Assembly: GCA_023101885.1 (NCBI GenBank)
Contig: JALPQD010000075.1
Span: 6,390,630-6,454,629, forward strand
DNA length: 64,000 nucleotides
From: Typhlomys cinereus
Taxonomy: Eukaryota; Chordata; Mammalia; Rodentia; Platacanthomyidae
Reading direction: 5' to 3'
A program made the translations under genes and the position numbers. Shown here piece after piece: positions 10,857 to 21,721 of the stretch. Within the stretch, counting starts at the first letter, position 1. The number at the start of each line of letters is the position of its first letter. Below the pieces are notes generated by a model that did no database searches, had not been told where the DNA came from, and worked only from the letters and a program-made list of their open reading frames with translations.

Positions 10857-12371
10857 GTTACTATGACTGGCCCCTCCAAAACTCATGCTGCAATTTAATT
10901 GCCATGTTCAAAGAATGAGGAGGTGAGACCCTTGAGATGATCAGGCCATGAAAACTCTCCCTCCAAGTCATGGAATCAGCCCAAATGTCCAACAGTTGAC
11001 GAGTGGATAAGGAAACTGTGGTACATCTATACAATGGAGTACTACTCAGCCATCAAAAATGATGAATTACTGGAATTTGCCGGGAAATGGATGTCATTAG
11101 AAACAATTATATTAAGTGAAGTATCCCAGACCCAGAAAATTAAGTGCCGTATGTACTCCCTAATAGGTGGCTCCTAGTACCAAACCCACCCAGCCCACCT
11201 AGAGACAGTAACTCCAAGGATTATGAACAGGAGGGATGGGGTAGGAGGGCCACACCAGAAAGAAGGAGAGAAGGGACCATGTTACAGCAGGGAAAATAGG
11301 CCTCCACCAAGGACCCAAATAAGTAATGAGACATCTGATTAAGTTCACAGACTTTTGTTCCTGATCATTTACTACTGAGGGGGAGTGATCTCACCAGAAG
11401 AGGAGGGCATATAGTCTGGCAGATAAAAAGTAACAATTTTGCATATGGGTGATAGACCCCTCCCTCACTGTGATTTCCCACTTTTATTACATCTACCTTT
11501 GAATGTGCTTTTATCACAAGACTCTAACAGCTTTTTGTCTCTGGCCAGGGGGTAACATACAATGCCCACCAGGATGGAGTGAAGGGCATTGCAGGAGCAG
11601 CAAAACTGCAAAAGAAAATCAACAAACCACAATCCAGAACTTCAGAGACTCTATATCAACCACCTAGAACTAGGCCAGCTTAGTCTCTCCCCATCTTGAA
11701 GCTCAGGGAAATTTGCGGAAGAGGGGGCGGTAAGAGTGTAAGAGCATAAGGATGGGAGGAGCAATGATATGCAAGATACTCTATACTAGTTAAGGCTGAA
11801 GCAATCATAATTGGACTTTGCATGCCCTGCGCATTGTCCAACACACTGTTGACCTCACAAAGTCTAGCATCTGCTAAAGGCACCAAGATCCTTGGAGGCA
11901 AAGGATTGGCAGCCACAGCAGTGTTCCTATACCTAAGGGGAACACGGGAAAGGGTTCGGGAAAGGCCACTGGGTCCTTGTACGTCATCGGAGAGGAGGAC
12001 CCAGAGGAAAATCAGACATGCACAAGAAAGGACTCTCTGGGAATTGGGGTGGGAGGCACTGGGGGATGGGAGAGAGAGGGGTGGGGAGGGGAAGCAGGGA
12101 GTACGGGGGGAGGAGGAGGGAGGGAGGGAACTTGTAACCTAATAAGTTTGTATGAGCTGAAAAAAAAAAAAAAAAAGAAAAAGAAAACTCTCCCCTCATG
12201 ATTGGCAGTGTGCCACTCTCCCCTGGCTTCTTTCTGCATTCTGCCACGCAGTGACCCAGCAAGATGGCCCTTGCCAAATGCCAGTGACTGGATCTTAGAC
12301 TCCCCCGCCTATAGAATTATGCCATTCATCAAAAATTAAGTATTCTCCCATAGTGACAGAAAACAGACCAG
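10857..12371 (+). mobile_element. Older MLT1/MST-type LTR split by an L1 insertion
   Basis: The left part (10857-10963) has 'aaaactcatgctgcaattta' and 'gaggtgagacccttgagatg'. The right part (about 12183-12371) has 'ctgccacgcagtgacccagc', 'aagatggcccttgccaaatg' and 'gtgacagaaaacag'. Together they follow the order of an MST/MLT1 LTR in plus orientation. The L1 at 10964-12182 interrupts it between matching 'gaaaactctcccctc' sites. Confidence 0.75.
10964..12182 (+). mobile_element. 5'-truncated L1 (ORF2 end plus 3' UTR) nested in an LTR
   Basis: It begins in the last part of L1 ORF2: 'cccaaatgtccaacagttga', then the 'tggtacatctatacaatgga' and 'gtactactcagccatca' motifs encoding the YY-A-I segment. 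A roughly 1-kb 3' UTR follows, containing a purine tract (12055-12130) and a poly(A) at 12160-12182. Target duplications 'gaaaactctccctc' (10950-10963) and 'gaaaactctcccctc' (12183-12197) flank it. Homology to 21722-23250 runs through the whole 3' UTR, including 'aagagggggcgg' in both. The coding part has stops and is dead. Confidence 0.9.
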
Positions 12372-13573
12372 TGCTAGCCTTGAGTAAGTGACGATTTCAT
12401 GAGTTGATTGCCCAGGCATGGAGAGAGCGTTAAACTTCAATTACACAACAAAATAGTTGATTGCGATTGTGAGAAGTGCGTGCTGGAGAAATGCAAGCTC
12501 CGTGTTGGTACACAGGTGGACTCTTCTGAGTGAAGAGTTTTCAGGGACCCGGCAGGACATGAAGGCCTTGCTTATTGATCGTCCAGAAGTGGTTTTCTGT
12601 TTGAAATTCTGCTACCACTCAAAGAAAATGGGCCTAAGACACCCTGCTTCCTCCCATGAAAAACCGCACTTCCTCACACAGAAAGAGCTCCAGAAAAAAA
12701 AAAATCATTAAGAGAAAAAAAATGCTGTTAAAATAAAGTGAAGAGAAACCTAAGGAGGTCCTTTGCTGGCTTAAGAAAATAAAACAAAATCCAAAATATT
12801 CTGAGACACACATTAGAGAATTAGAGGGGATCAAAAAGTCCTCCGAAAGGCTTGGGGTTTGATTTAATTCTTCACCAACAGTAAAGAGACTCCGTGATTT
12901 TCCCAGCATTCTTTAATCTGGAGAAAGTTACATTGGCTTTCTGGTTTCTGTCAGAATAATGAGAAAAAAAAGTTGGTCTCCATTTCAGACAAAGATTCTT
13001 TCAGTATCCCTGGAGCGAGCTGTTTCAGAAGCACAGACCCGGGACCCGCTAAGATGAGTGGGTGAATCTAAGCTCGACTTAAGCTCTCACTGTGGTGCAT
13101 AAAGACTCACACACCTCCCACCTTATCAGAGCCTACGTCTGAGCCGAGGCGTAGGAGAAGAACTAGCTTTGGGGTCTTCTGTGGCGGACAACACTGAAGC
13201 CCACGTGAACAGCACTGGCTCGGATGTGTATTCTGAGCTTCTTAAATGGGAAGGTTCTACGTTGTCTGCTTGTTCGCATGGTTGACTATTTAAATCTCTT
13301 TCGGACGACTAGTCAGGGCTCCCTTTGAGCGGGTGTGCGTGCTCACAGTCAACAGCACCCAGGCTACAAGGATGGAGCGTCCACGGGCATGGTATGGTGC
13401 TGCGTGACTTACAGCAGTGACACCCCCACTCCTGAAGCTGGCCTGTTGCTGCTACAACTGCCACCTTTGACATCTCTGATACCATCAGACTCACTGTCAT
13501 ACGCATTTCTTCCAGAAACAGCAGATAAAGCTGCTGTTTCACATGCCACAAAATGACTATATTAAATTATGCC
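12372..13573. other. Unassigned unique block
   Basis: No repeat or gene recognised. Frames at 12457-12711 (+) and 13309-13551 (-) do not resemble known proteins. Confidence 0.35.
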
Positions 13574-14390
13574 ATAAAATTTGTCTGAAGACTAAGCTAT
13601 ACCATAAATGTTGAGAAAATGCAAATGAAGAAAGAAAACTATCAAAGATGCATCAGAAGAGAAACAACAAACAAAAGAAAGATGAAAAGACCCCATAGGG
13701 AGCTGTCCCCACCTACCAGCTGGACAGAGGGGCGGTCTAGAACCAAAGTGGCTTCCAAGATGATCAAGCAAAATCGAAAAGAGAAGTCAGGAAAATGGGA
13801 AGCCCTTCTGCCCAAAGTCTGTGTCCAGGGAGAAAGAGAACTATTGAAAGCTATTCTAACAGGAAAGAAGAAAAAGAAGGCGTGGAAGGGAATGGTTACT
13901 AAAGTCTGTTTTGTCGGTGATGGTTTTATAAGAAAACCATCTAAATATGAAAGATTGATTAGGCCATTTGGGCCTATGTTTCAAGAAGGCCCATGTGACA
14001 TATCATGAGCTGAGTGTCAATTTTTGCCCGTCAATACTTGGTGTGAAAAAGGGTCCATCGTCACCACTATATATAAGTCTGAGTGTAATCACCAAAGGCA
14101 CAGCTCCTGAAATGAATGAGTTGGGCCTTGCAATGCAAAGAGATAAGATTAATTTGGGGGAAGTATGCCCAGGCTTCCAATGATCCTGAAAACAATGGGT
14201 GTATGAATGCAGTCTTACTCGTTTAACACAAGCAGCTCCTTTTCATTACTGAAGACTATAAACCAGTCAGGAAAACCATCACTATTGTGATATTTGTGAA
14301 TACTGCCAAGCAGTCTTACACATCTGCAGTCATCAAGAAATATGTATTAAGTTGTATTAAAATGCCTGGCTTATTTAAAAAAATAATTGC
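13574..14390 (+). pseudogene. NSA2: Processed pseudogene of NSA2 (TINP1), ribosome biogenesis factor
   Basis: The parent is a nucleolar protein of about 260 residues needed for 60S subunit maturation. The copy starts around parent residue 42-46, so it is 5'-truncated. It keeps recognisable blocks: KMIKQNRKEKSGKWE near 13760-13800, TGKKKKKAWKGMVTKVCFVG near 13858-13918, and KPSKYERLIRPFG near 13936-13972. In a second frame it has FKKAHVTYHEL and ILGVKKGPSSPLY (13980-14070). In a third frame the C-terminus ends NAVLLV, with the stop at 14224-14226. There are no introns. I count at least four indels, including extra bases near 13967 and 14150 and a roughly 6-nt loss near 14115. A TAG near 13696 stands where the parent has a glutamine codon. 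Sequence to about 14390 looks like parent 3' UTR ending in an A-rich remnant. It cannot make a functional product. The parent gene is not in this window. Confidence 0.92.
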
Positions 14391-14639
14391 AGGGTTAGAA
14401 AATTCAAAGCTGAGTGACATCCTGATGTGTGAGAATAAGTTTTAGGGAGCCTTTGAGTTCACTATAAGTAAAATATGAATCTCTATACAAAATGATTATT
14501 AAAGTTACTGACTCAGAACAACATTATACTACAACACATCTCTACTGAGTGGTCCTACAGATGAGAAGCAGCATCCAAGAAAGAGAGCTCCGTAACATGC
14601 ATCAGCGCAAGAGCGAGACAAGGAAAAAAGGAAAAGCAG

Positions 14640-15345
14640 GAATGAGGAGGAGTTTTTCAGGTTGGAGATTTAGCCAGTTGAGTGAATTCAACAATCAGAC
14701 TCAATTCCTTCCTCCAGACATCAGCCTTTGCTGTTAGGGCCTTCACCTGATTGGATGACATCCACCCATATCATGGATGCTAATCAATTTGCTGAGTTCA
14801 AAGTCTACTGATTTCAATGTTAATTGCATCTAATGAATACCCTTTGATGCAGTTAGCCTGCATGGTTGCTGATAAATGACCATCAAACAGCTTAAGGGAA
14901 CAAGAGGTTTATTTTCTCTTATGATTTTCCGGTTACAGTTCTCAGTCTAGCTTGATGGGAGAGCACGTACCAGGGCCAAGGGAACTGGCCACACCATCAC
15001 CACATAACGGCTGGGAGATGGACAATCCTACTTGCCAGACCAGCATGTCGGGCCAAGTGTACAGAAGGATGCCAACTCTCTCAACCAGCTCTCTGTGATT
15101 TATTTCAGGGCCTACCTAGTCCCATCCACTATGGGCTGGACCTTCCCTTTAAGCTAGAAAATCTCTTGCAGGTTTGCTCTGGGCTTAACTCAATTATTAA
15201 TTCTCTACAAATGTGCCCAGAGTTCAAACCCTGAACAGTCAAGTTGACACCTGTGCTTAACTATGACACCCTTGTAGCTTTGTCTAGACAAGTATTTGAT
15301 CAAAAGTGTCCAATGATCTGACCAAATAAAATTAACCATTGCATT
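14640..15345. mobile_element. Older LTR relic, split by a younger solo LTR
   Basis: Left part: 'ttccttcctccagacatcag', 'gggccttcacctgattggat', 'caaagtctactgatttcaat'. Right part, after 15273: 'tctagacaagtatttgatca', 'aaaattaaccattgc'. Read across the inserted element they form one continuous MaLR/ERVL-type LTR end. The subfamily is uncertain. Confidence 0.55.
14845..15268 (-). mobile_element. Solo LTR, copy 2, with exact 5-bp target duplication
   Basis: The element begins TGATGCAGTT and ends CTATGACA, giving the TG...CA termini of an integrated LTR. It is flanked by CCCTT on both sides (14840-14844 and 15269-15273). The 424 bp are homologous to 2818-3221. A single LTR without internal region implies LTR-LTR recombination. 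The 5-bp duplication fits class II or ERVL/MaLR integration. Polarity is minus, from the AATAAA-type signal on that strand. Confidence 0.85.
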
Positions 15346-15583
15346 TCCCAATTTTGAAAAACTTCAGCAGGTCAATGGGAGAGAAAGAACAGTCTTATCC
15401 TGGATTCTGCAATTTACAGTGACAGCCGTCCTAGCAAGAGGTGATTGCTGGTGTAATAGGGCCTGCTTTAAGGCCTACCTGATAATGTAAACCAGGTAAA
15501 TATCTGTGAATGAAACTCATAGATCCTAAGGGGGAAACAAACTACAGTTTAGCTGTAAGAACACACATCAAACTGCCACAGAT

Positions 15584-15892
15584 GGGCTGGGGAGATGGCT
15601 CAGAGGTTAAGATCTTTCTTTACCTCATAAACAAAAGAAGCTGAGTTCTATCCTCAAATCCCACATAAAAATGCCCAGAAAAATGGCAGTGGCCTGCAAT
15701 CCTGGTTACAGAAGGCAGAGCCCTGGAAACCGCAAAGCAAAGCAATAAGGAGATGTAACGATCTAGGATGATTCCCAAAGTCATCCTTAGGTCTCCAGAG
15801 GCACACATTCAAATGCCTTCCTCTTCTCCTCCTCCTCTTTCTCCTCCTCCTCCTCCTCCTCTTTCTTCTTCTTCTTCTCACACACAAACACG
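15584..15892 (+). mobile_element. Lineage-specific SINE, subfamily B
   Basis: Head gggctggggagatggctcag; body with 'ggcagtggcctgcaatcctg', 'gcagagccctggaaaccgca' and 'atgattcccaaagtcatcct'. A pyrimidine/CA tail follows (15818-15892: CTCCTC and CTTCTT runs, then CACACA). Full-length copies recur at 16939, 20818, 33410, 49122(-), 52736(-) and 62604. Confidence 0.85.
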
Positions 15893-15954
15893 AAACTGTC
15901 ATAGCTTTAGAGCAGCTCTCAACACCTGACTTAGAAGCTTCCTTTTTCAATGGA

Positions 15955-16560
15955 AGGTGTTTAATACAGAGAATGACAACTGATGAAAATGTAGAAAATA
16001 AGTCCCTGTGAACTGGTCGTCCCTAAGCAGGGCATCTGAAATGCTCCCCCTCCCCTACACACGCTGAGGCTCAGAGAGCATTGCAGAAGAAAGGTCGGAA
16101 GCACTGTAAGAGGCAGAGGTGAGGAAGGTACTGCTGCACACTCCCTTCTGGACGTGAACTCACTGCAGCTGTGTTTACTGACATAAAACCACACAAGATT
16201 TGGCTTGTCAACATGGAAGTGAGGAATTCTCAAGAGTCACTACATCTCCCTAAGAAACCATTGAGGGTTAAATTTGGAAAAGGGGAAGGAGAAGTTATTT
16301 ACCTCAGTCATATACTGATTGATATATTATCCATGCTTTAGTTAGTTCTCTGGATTAATAATGGATCCCAAATGAAACTAAGTGGGATACACACACAAGA
16401 CACGAAAGTAGGAGGGACACTAATTGGAAAGAAGAATTGCATTGTGAAAAGGAGAGGATGTGATCAAGTAATAAGGGATAAAAATGACATAAATTCATTG
16501 CATTCAGGTATGAAGCTGTCAAAGGAAAAACATTTTTGAAATGAAGTGAAACAATGAGGA
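15955..16560 (+). mobile_element. Rodent L1 3' UTR relic (Lx-like)
   Basis: Landmarks: 'aatacagagaatgacaactg', 'catctgaaatgctcccc', 'aaggtcggaagcactgtaag', 'gaactcactgcagctgtgtt', 'gtgggatacacac'. The same block occurs at 35755-36385, and the order fits rodent Lx-type L1 3' ends as I know them. It is non-coding. Confidence 0.7.
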
Positions 16561-16612
16561 AATAGAAAAAAAGAAGAGAGCTTTGCGTTTTCTTTTTTTA
16601 AATTTTTTTAAA

Positions 16613-16876
16613 AAAATTTATTATTATTTATTATTTATTCAATTGTGCATGTATGTGTGTGTGTGTAGAACCACGGGCAAATTCGGGAACCACCATGGAC
16701 CGCCTGCACCTCCTCCTTGTTTACTCTGCCCTAGGATTCACAGGCCCCACCCACCAGGACCAGAAACACAGGCTGCCCCGCTTCTGCCTGGCATCTTTAC
16801 GTGGGGTCTAAGATCCGAACTCAGCACCTTCTGCCTGCAAGGCAGAGGCTTAACCCCTGAGCCACCTCTCCAGCCC
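16613..16876 (-). mobile_element. Lineage-specific SINE, subfamily A
   Basis: Minus-strand head ggggctggagaggtggctca then ggggttaagcctctgccttg. The body matches 1628-1925, including the reverse strings 'aaccaccatggaccgcctgc' and 'tgtttactctgccctaggat'. An A/T-rich tail (tattatttattatttattc on plus) begins the plus-strand copy. Confidence 0.88.
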
Positions 16877-16938
16877 CAATCACAGTGACTTATGTTTAGG
16901 ATGATGCCAACAGTTAATACTTTGAAAATCTACTTTAG

Positions 16939-17205
16939 GGACTGGAGAGACAGGTCAGGCCTTAAATCTCTGACTCAAAAGCAGAAGGAGTTAAGGTCAG
17001 ATTCCAGATCCCATAAAAAAACGCCTTATGGAAATAGCAGAGACTTGCAGTTCCCAGTATGGAAGACTGACCCTAGGAAATCCCAGAGCAGAACAGTGAG
17101 TAAGTACAGCAATCCAGGATGATTCCTGAAGTCACTCTTGGGCCTTCACAGGCACACACAGTGTCTTGTGCTATACCCACACACATCCACACATGCACAC
17201 CGCGT

Positions 17206-17250
<45 letters not shown>
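16939..17250 (+). mobile_element. Lineage-specific SINE, subfamily B, with (CA)n tail
   Basis: Head gactggagagacaggtcagg (A box mutated), 'cagattccagatcccataaa', 'gcagagacttgcagttccca', 'aatccaggatgattcctgaa', 'gtcactcttgggccttcaca', then (CA)n at 17202-17250. It lies just downstream of a minus-strand subfamily A copy. Confidence 0.88.
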
Positions 17251-17252
<2 letters not shown>

Positions 17253-17994
17253 GAAAAAGAAAATATCTTCTTTAATAAGCTCACATTTCTCATGTTTACC
17301 CAAGATGTTAGATTTCTTATGCATATGGCTAGATCTTCACGAAGCCAACAGTAACTTTTGATGAGTTGTTTGATAGACACAAAATGGCAGCTTTCCACAA
17401 ACCATCTGTCTTCTTCCCCGCCAGAAAGCCCATTATATCCATCACTCCCTGATGTGGGAGTTAAACCAAACCACAGCAGAAATCAGAGCCCATGGTCATA
17501 GGTCTGAGCAAGACGCTGAGGCAGCGACAGCTGATGTTCAAAGACAGCGCCATCTCTGTTTTCCTCACTTCGAGCATATACTGGGTCACACTGTGGTCCC
17601 AGGCCTTGTTTTGTCCAATACGTGCAGAACGAGTAGAGATAACGCATGCTCCTCTGGGCAGAGACTATAAGCCTCAGGCAGGATTCTCCTCCTGTCTGCA
17701 TAAGAAGGACCTGTGCTCTTTAATGAGCACAGCCACACCTTTACTCGGCTGAGATATGGAACATAAGTGAGAAATGATACTTACTTCTGCAGCAGAACAT
17801 GGGCCATTGTGTTTATAGCGATCCAATATGAACACCCGATCTTTCTAGTCAGCAATTGAAGTGTAAGTCTGATCTACCGCAACTCTCTAGCTCCTCCAGT
17901 TACTCAAAAGCATAGGGTTGGAACCCAATTGAGTTTTGTGGGGGCCTACCATCTTCCCTCACTCCTGTTTCTTTCAAGCCAGCTGCATCCTCCA
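17251..17994. other. Unassigned sequence
   Basis: No gene or repeat recognised. A cluster of mutually overlapping frames near 17450-17750 is open on both strands and unrecognisable. Confidence 0.35.
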
Positions 17995-18393
17995 TTGCTG
18001 ATGTTCATGTACTCCCAAGTTCGTATGTTTAAATCCCTACCCTAAGCCCTCATTTCGAGTAAGCATGAGAAATGTGAGCTTATTAAAGATTTTCAAAGTA
18101 GTAGTCCTGGGGAACAAGGTTGGGGGAGTGATTACATTATAAGGATAGTATCCTCGCAAGCTGGGTGAATGCCCTATACAAAGGTTCCCAAAGTCACCAT
18201 AACCTGTCCTGCTGCCACAGGACTCAGTGAGAAGCCTGTTCTGAGAAACTGAAAATGACCCTCGCCAGACATTGAATCTTCAGAACCTCGATCTTCACCT
18301 TTCCAGCTAACTGTTCTATAATAATAAAAAAGTTGCATGTTGTACAAGCCATGTTGTGTAATTTGTTATAACATCCAGAACTGACTGAGACGT
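17995..18393 (+). mobile_element. MLT1-class MaLR LTR
   Basis: It follows the MLT1 LTR in order: 'taaatccctaccctaagccc', 'gattacattataaggatagt', 'ctgctgccacaggactcagt', 'gagaagcctgtt', 'ttgaatcttcagaacctcga', 'aatttgttataacatccaga', 'actgactgagac'. It is near full-length and diverged. Confidence 0.85.
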
Positions 18394-18698
18394 CTGCGAA
18401 CACATTCAGAAGCAAACTTTCTCATTTTGAAAATTAAATTCTGGAAAAAAAATCTGCTACATATAACTGTGAGAATAAAATGGAAATTTTTGATCTAAAA
18501 CTGAATTGAGAAGAAAAGGATATAGAAATTAGAACAGGCGGATGCCATGGAAATGTTAAGAACAACTGTTAAAGAAAGTCCCAGAAAGTCCTGCAAAGGA
18601 ATCAGTTTGTGAGCAAGTCCCCTTAACATTTTAAGGAACAATAATAAGCAATTTTAGAATGAAACACACAAAAAAATTTTTTTGGAGGTTGAAGCAAT

Positions 18699-18699
<1 letters not shown>

Positions 18700-18743
<44 letters not shown>
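18700..18743. repeat. (ATCT)n microsatellite
   Basis: About eleven uninterrupted ATCT units, degrading downstream into TTAT. Confidence 0.97.
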
Positions 18744-18745
<2 letters not shown>

Positions 18746-19523
18746 CTTATTTACAATTATATACTGAAAGAACATATAAACAGAAGACCTGCCAGACTTT
18801 GTCTGGGATCAAGTCTTAAATACCTGAAATCTTGTGGAAAAAACTTCATATTCACACACAATGCCATTTATTGCAGTGGAAACACAAAAATTATATAAAA
18901 CAATTTTGGACAAAGAAAGAAAAAATTTAAAAAATCGGTAAATAAATGTCAATGTTAAATAAGCATAAGCTTAGGGAAAAGCAGAACTTCTACAAATAAA
19001 GACTAATTAATAAGAATATATCCATTCCTGTCTTTGAAACAAAACAAACAGACCTAGTATGTTCCCAGTAATAATGTATAAGTTGACAAAAATAGTTTGG
19101 TAAAACTCAGCACACATTTCTAGTGAAAGCATTCAGAAAACAAAACTGGATACTGCTTACTTCATATGGTAAGGAACTTCTGATTTCAAACCAACAGTCA
19201 ATGCCATCTTAATAATATTGGATGATTTCGTTGAAGTCAAGGAAAAGAGATTCACTGTCGCCACTGCAACCTGCTGCCATTGAGAAACAAGCAGGTAACA
19301 TGACAGAAATAAGCATCGGGGAATTGAAATTTGATTATGATTATACTCAGGGATAAGGAAATTCAGTGATTTACAAGAACTAGCAAACTGATTAGAAATT
19401 GATTGCCATATTTTAGAAATGGTTAGCAAGTTCCCCGAGGTACTCAATTCCAACTGAAAGTCACAGAAAGGGAACATGTTCACAGTATCTTCAAAACAGA
19501 AAACATCTCTGTGAACTAAGCTG
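18744..19523. other. Unassigned AT-rich sequence
   Basis: AT-rich with short A runs. A 153-codon minus frame (19157-19618) runs into a B1 element and has no family resemblance. I do not call it a gene. Confidence 0.4.
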
Positions 19524-19643
19524 AGGGAAGAGGGTGTGATGGTGCGTACCTGCAGGCCCAGCAGCTTGGAATGCTGAGGATCAGTTAGGCCCAGGAGTTC
19601 AAAAGCAACCTGGGCCACAAAGCCAGATCCTGCCTCAAAACGA
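19524..19643 (+). mobile_element. B1 SINE (7SL-derived)
   Basis: Sense B1: 'gggtgtgatggtgcgtacct', 'gcaggcccagcagcttggaa', 'ggcccaggagttcaaaagca', 'acctgggccacaaagccaga', 'tcctgcctcaaaac'. Confidence 0.85.
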
Positions 19644-20029
19644 ACAGAGAAATCTGAGAGCAGATGTAAAACACTATATACTTGTGGGGGAGGGGTCGTC
19701 TTAAAGTTTTTATTAAATGGCCAAAATGAGAGGCAAATAAATAAAAAGAATGGTTATGTCCTTGAGTGGATTACAGAGTTCATCTATGCAAATCATTCTC
19801 AAATAGGTGAGAAATGTTGATGTGATTGCAATTATAGTCCCAAATAACTTTCAACTTTAAAAAATGATTGCATTTTTAAATGGAGAAGTTAACTGGGGAA
19901 GAATAATCAAGAAAAAGTTGGAAATACCTAAAAATTAAATGGTATATTTATTGTCATATATTAATATCATCATATGTAGCTATAACAAGCAGTATTCATG
20001 AAAAAGGAAGCAGATCAGATTGAGGAACA

Positions 20030-20520
20030 GCATACAAATCCCCAAACTGGACCAAGTATATGTAATTACTTAACAGATGATAAATAAGACATTTCACATG
20101 AGCAGAGAAAGGAAAGGTTATTAAATATACCAGCAAACCTACTAACCTATCTGGAAAACATTAAGTGAGGTTTTAGCCTTAATCCAAATATCAAAATGAA
20201 TTCCAGATGGATTAAAGAGATAAAAATGTCAAAATGAAACCTGAAAGTAGTAGCAGAAACTTGGGTATTTGTCTAATATTAATGTTTGAAAGATGCCTTC
20301 TAAAAATAGCTCCAAAGGCAGGGGTTATAAGCTAAATCACCAATTGCTCTACATGATAAGTTTCTTAAATTTCGTGAACAAAATGAAATGTCATTTCACA
20401 AAGAAGAAAAATATTTATAGTATACATTCAAAATATAGGATTAGTACCCATCATATATACAGAGATCTTTCAAATCAATATATGAAAGACAATTTCTTGG
20501 TCAATATTTGCACTAACTGA
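20030..20520 (+). mobile_element. Ancient L1 (L1M) ORF2 fragment
   Basis: The order of 'tgaattccagatggattaaa', 'agagataaaaatgtcaaaat', 'gaaacctgaaagtagtagca', 'gaagaaaaatatttatagta' and 'gagatctttcaaatcaatat' follows the L1M ORF2 region before the 3' third. There are many stops. Confidence 0.75.
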
Positions 20521-20817
20521 AATTCATTCTATGGAAATAACCTTGAGCTGCTTGGGAATCGTCCTTTCTGAAGGGAGAAAAGGGCTGTGTGCAGGTCGAG
20601 AGACCTTGGTCATAGTCAGTGGAAAGAAAGCAACAGTGCATGTACTACCTGTGACCACAGAACAGGCCTAGGGAAATCAAATATTCAATCAAATACACAG
20701 GGTGTCATGTCAGGAGTGGTGTCAGAATAAAGACATTCCTATTGAAGCTATTAAAAAAATGAAGCACTTGGAGTCATAGACTATATCGACAATAATCCTT
20801 TAACTGTTCTTATGACT

Positions 20818-21100
20818 GGGGCTTGGAGATGGTTCAGTGGTTAAAGCAAAAGGCCTTGAGCTCAGATCCCTAGATCCCATATAAAAGATGCTGGGACTGT
20901 ATACTGCAGTCTGTTATTTCATCCCTAGAAGGTGGAGTCTAGGAAACCTCAAAGCAAAGCAATAAGGAGGTGGAACAATCCAGGATGATTCCTGATGTCA
21001 CCCTTAGGCTTCCACAGGCACACATACTCAAGTTTCCTCTAATGTACATGCCTGTACATACATGTACACCCACCCATATGCAAACACACACACACACACA

Positions 21101-21140
<40 letters not shown>
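20818..21140 (+). mobile_element. Lineage-specific SINE, subfamily B, with (CA)n tail
   Basis: Head ggggcttggagatggttcag then tggttaaagc; 'gatcccatataaaagatgct', 'ggaaacctcaaagcaaagca', 'ataaggaggtggaacaatcc', 'aggatgattcctgatgtcac', 'ccttaggcttccacaggcac', then a CA tail to 21140. Confidence 0.9.
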
Positions 21141-21142
<2 letters not shown>

Positions 21143-21721
21143 TTGTCCCTGTGACTATTAGGAGTATCAGTAGTCCTCTCTTCAAAGTTCAGGAAAATGA
21201 AGCTGTGAATGATTAAGCTGCTAAGTTTTCAGTCTTCAAAAGGGAGAAAATGCTTCAAACCTTCATCTCTTTGCACTTTGGGCCTCTTTTTTTTCTCCCC
21301 CCAGGTACATAAACTGCTTTTCTGACCTTTCCTTACAGGTTCTCAGAGAACAGGAATCCTAGTGGGGAAGGCTGGTGTGACCACTGTAACTAGCATAGTG
21401 CAGATATGAGCTGCCCAGGTTCACAAGCCTATTTCCATAAAGGAACCTGAAAGTTTATGTGTGTTGCAGGTTCATGCAGCTACATGACATGCTCTGGCTT
21501 TCCGTCCTCAATCAAGTCCCAGGATCACAGAGAGGACTCTCAAATGCTTTTTTAATGCCAAATACATTTTTATCGAGAAATTCTGAAATCCTAGTCGGAA
21601 AATAAACATTACATTAATCAATTACAATCATTCATAGGGATATTCTCCATATGTGGTTGGGAATAGAGAAAGTAGACAATCGATTTGGATTGTCATTGAG
21701 ACAAATGTTTTAAAACTCTGT
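21141..21721. other. Unassigned sequence
   Basis: Unique AT-moderate DNA with no recognised content. Confidence 0.35.

Noticed and set aside
19157..19618. 153-codon minus-strand frame
   Set aside because: Its N-terminal part is antisense B1. The rest shows no domain, and no splice or start context supports a gene.
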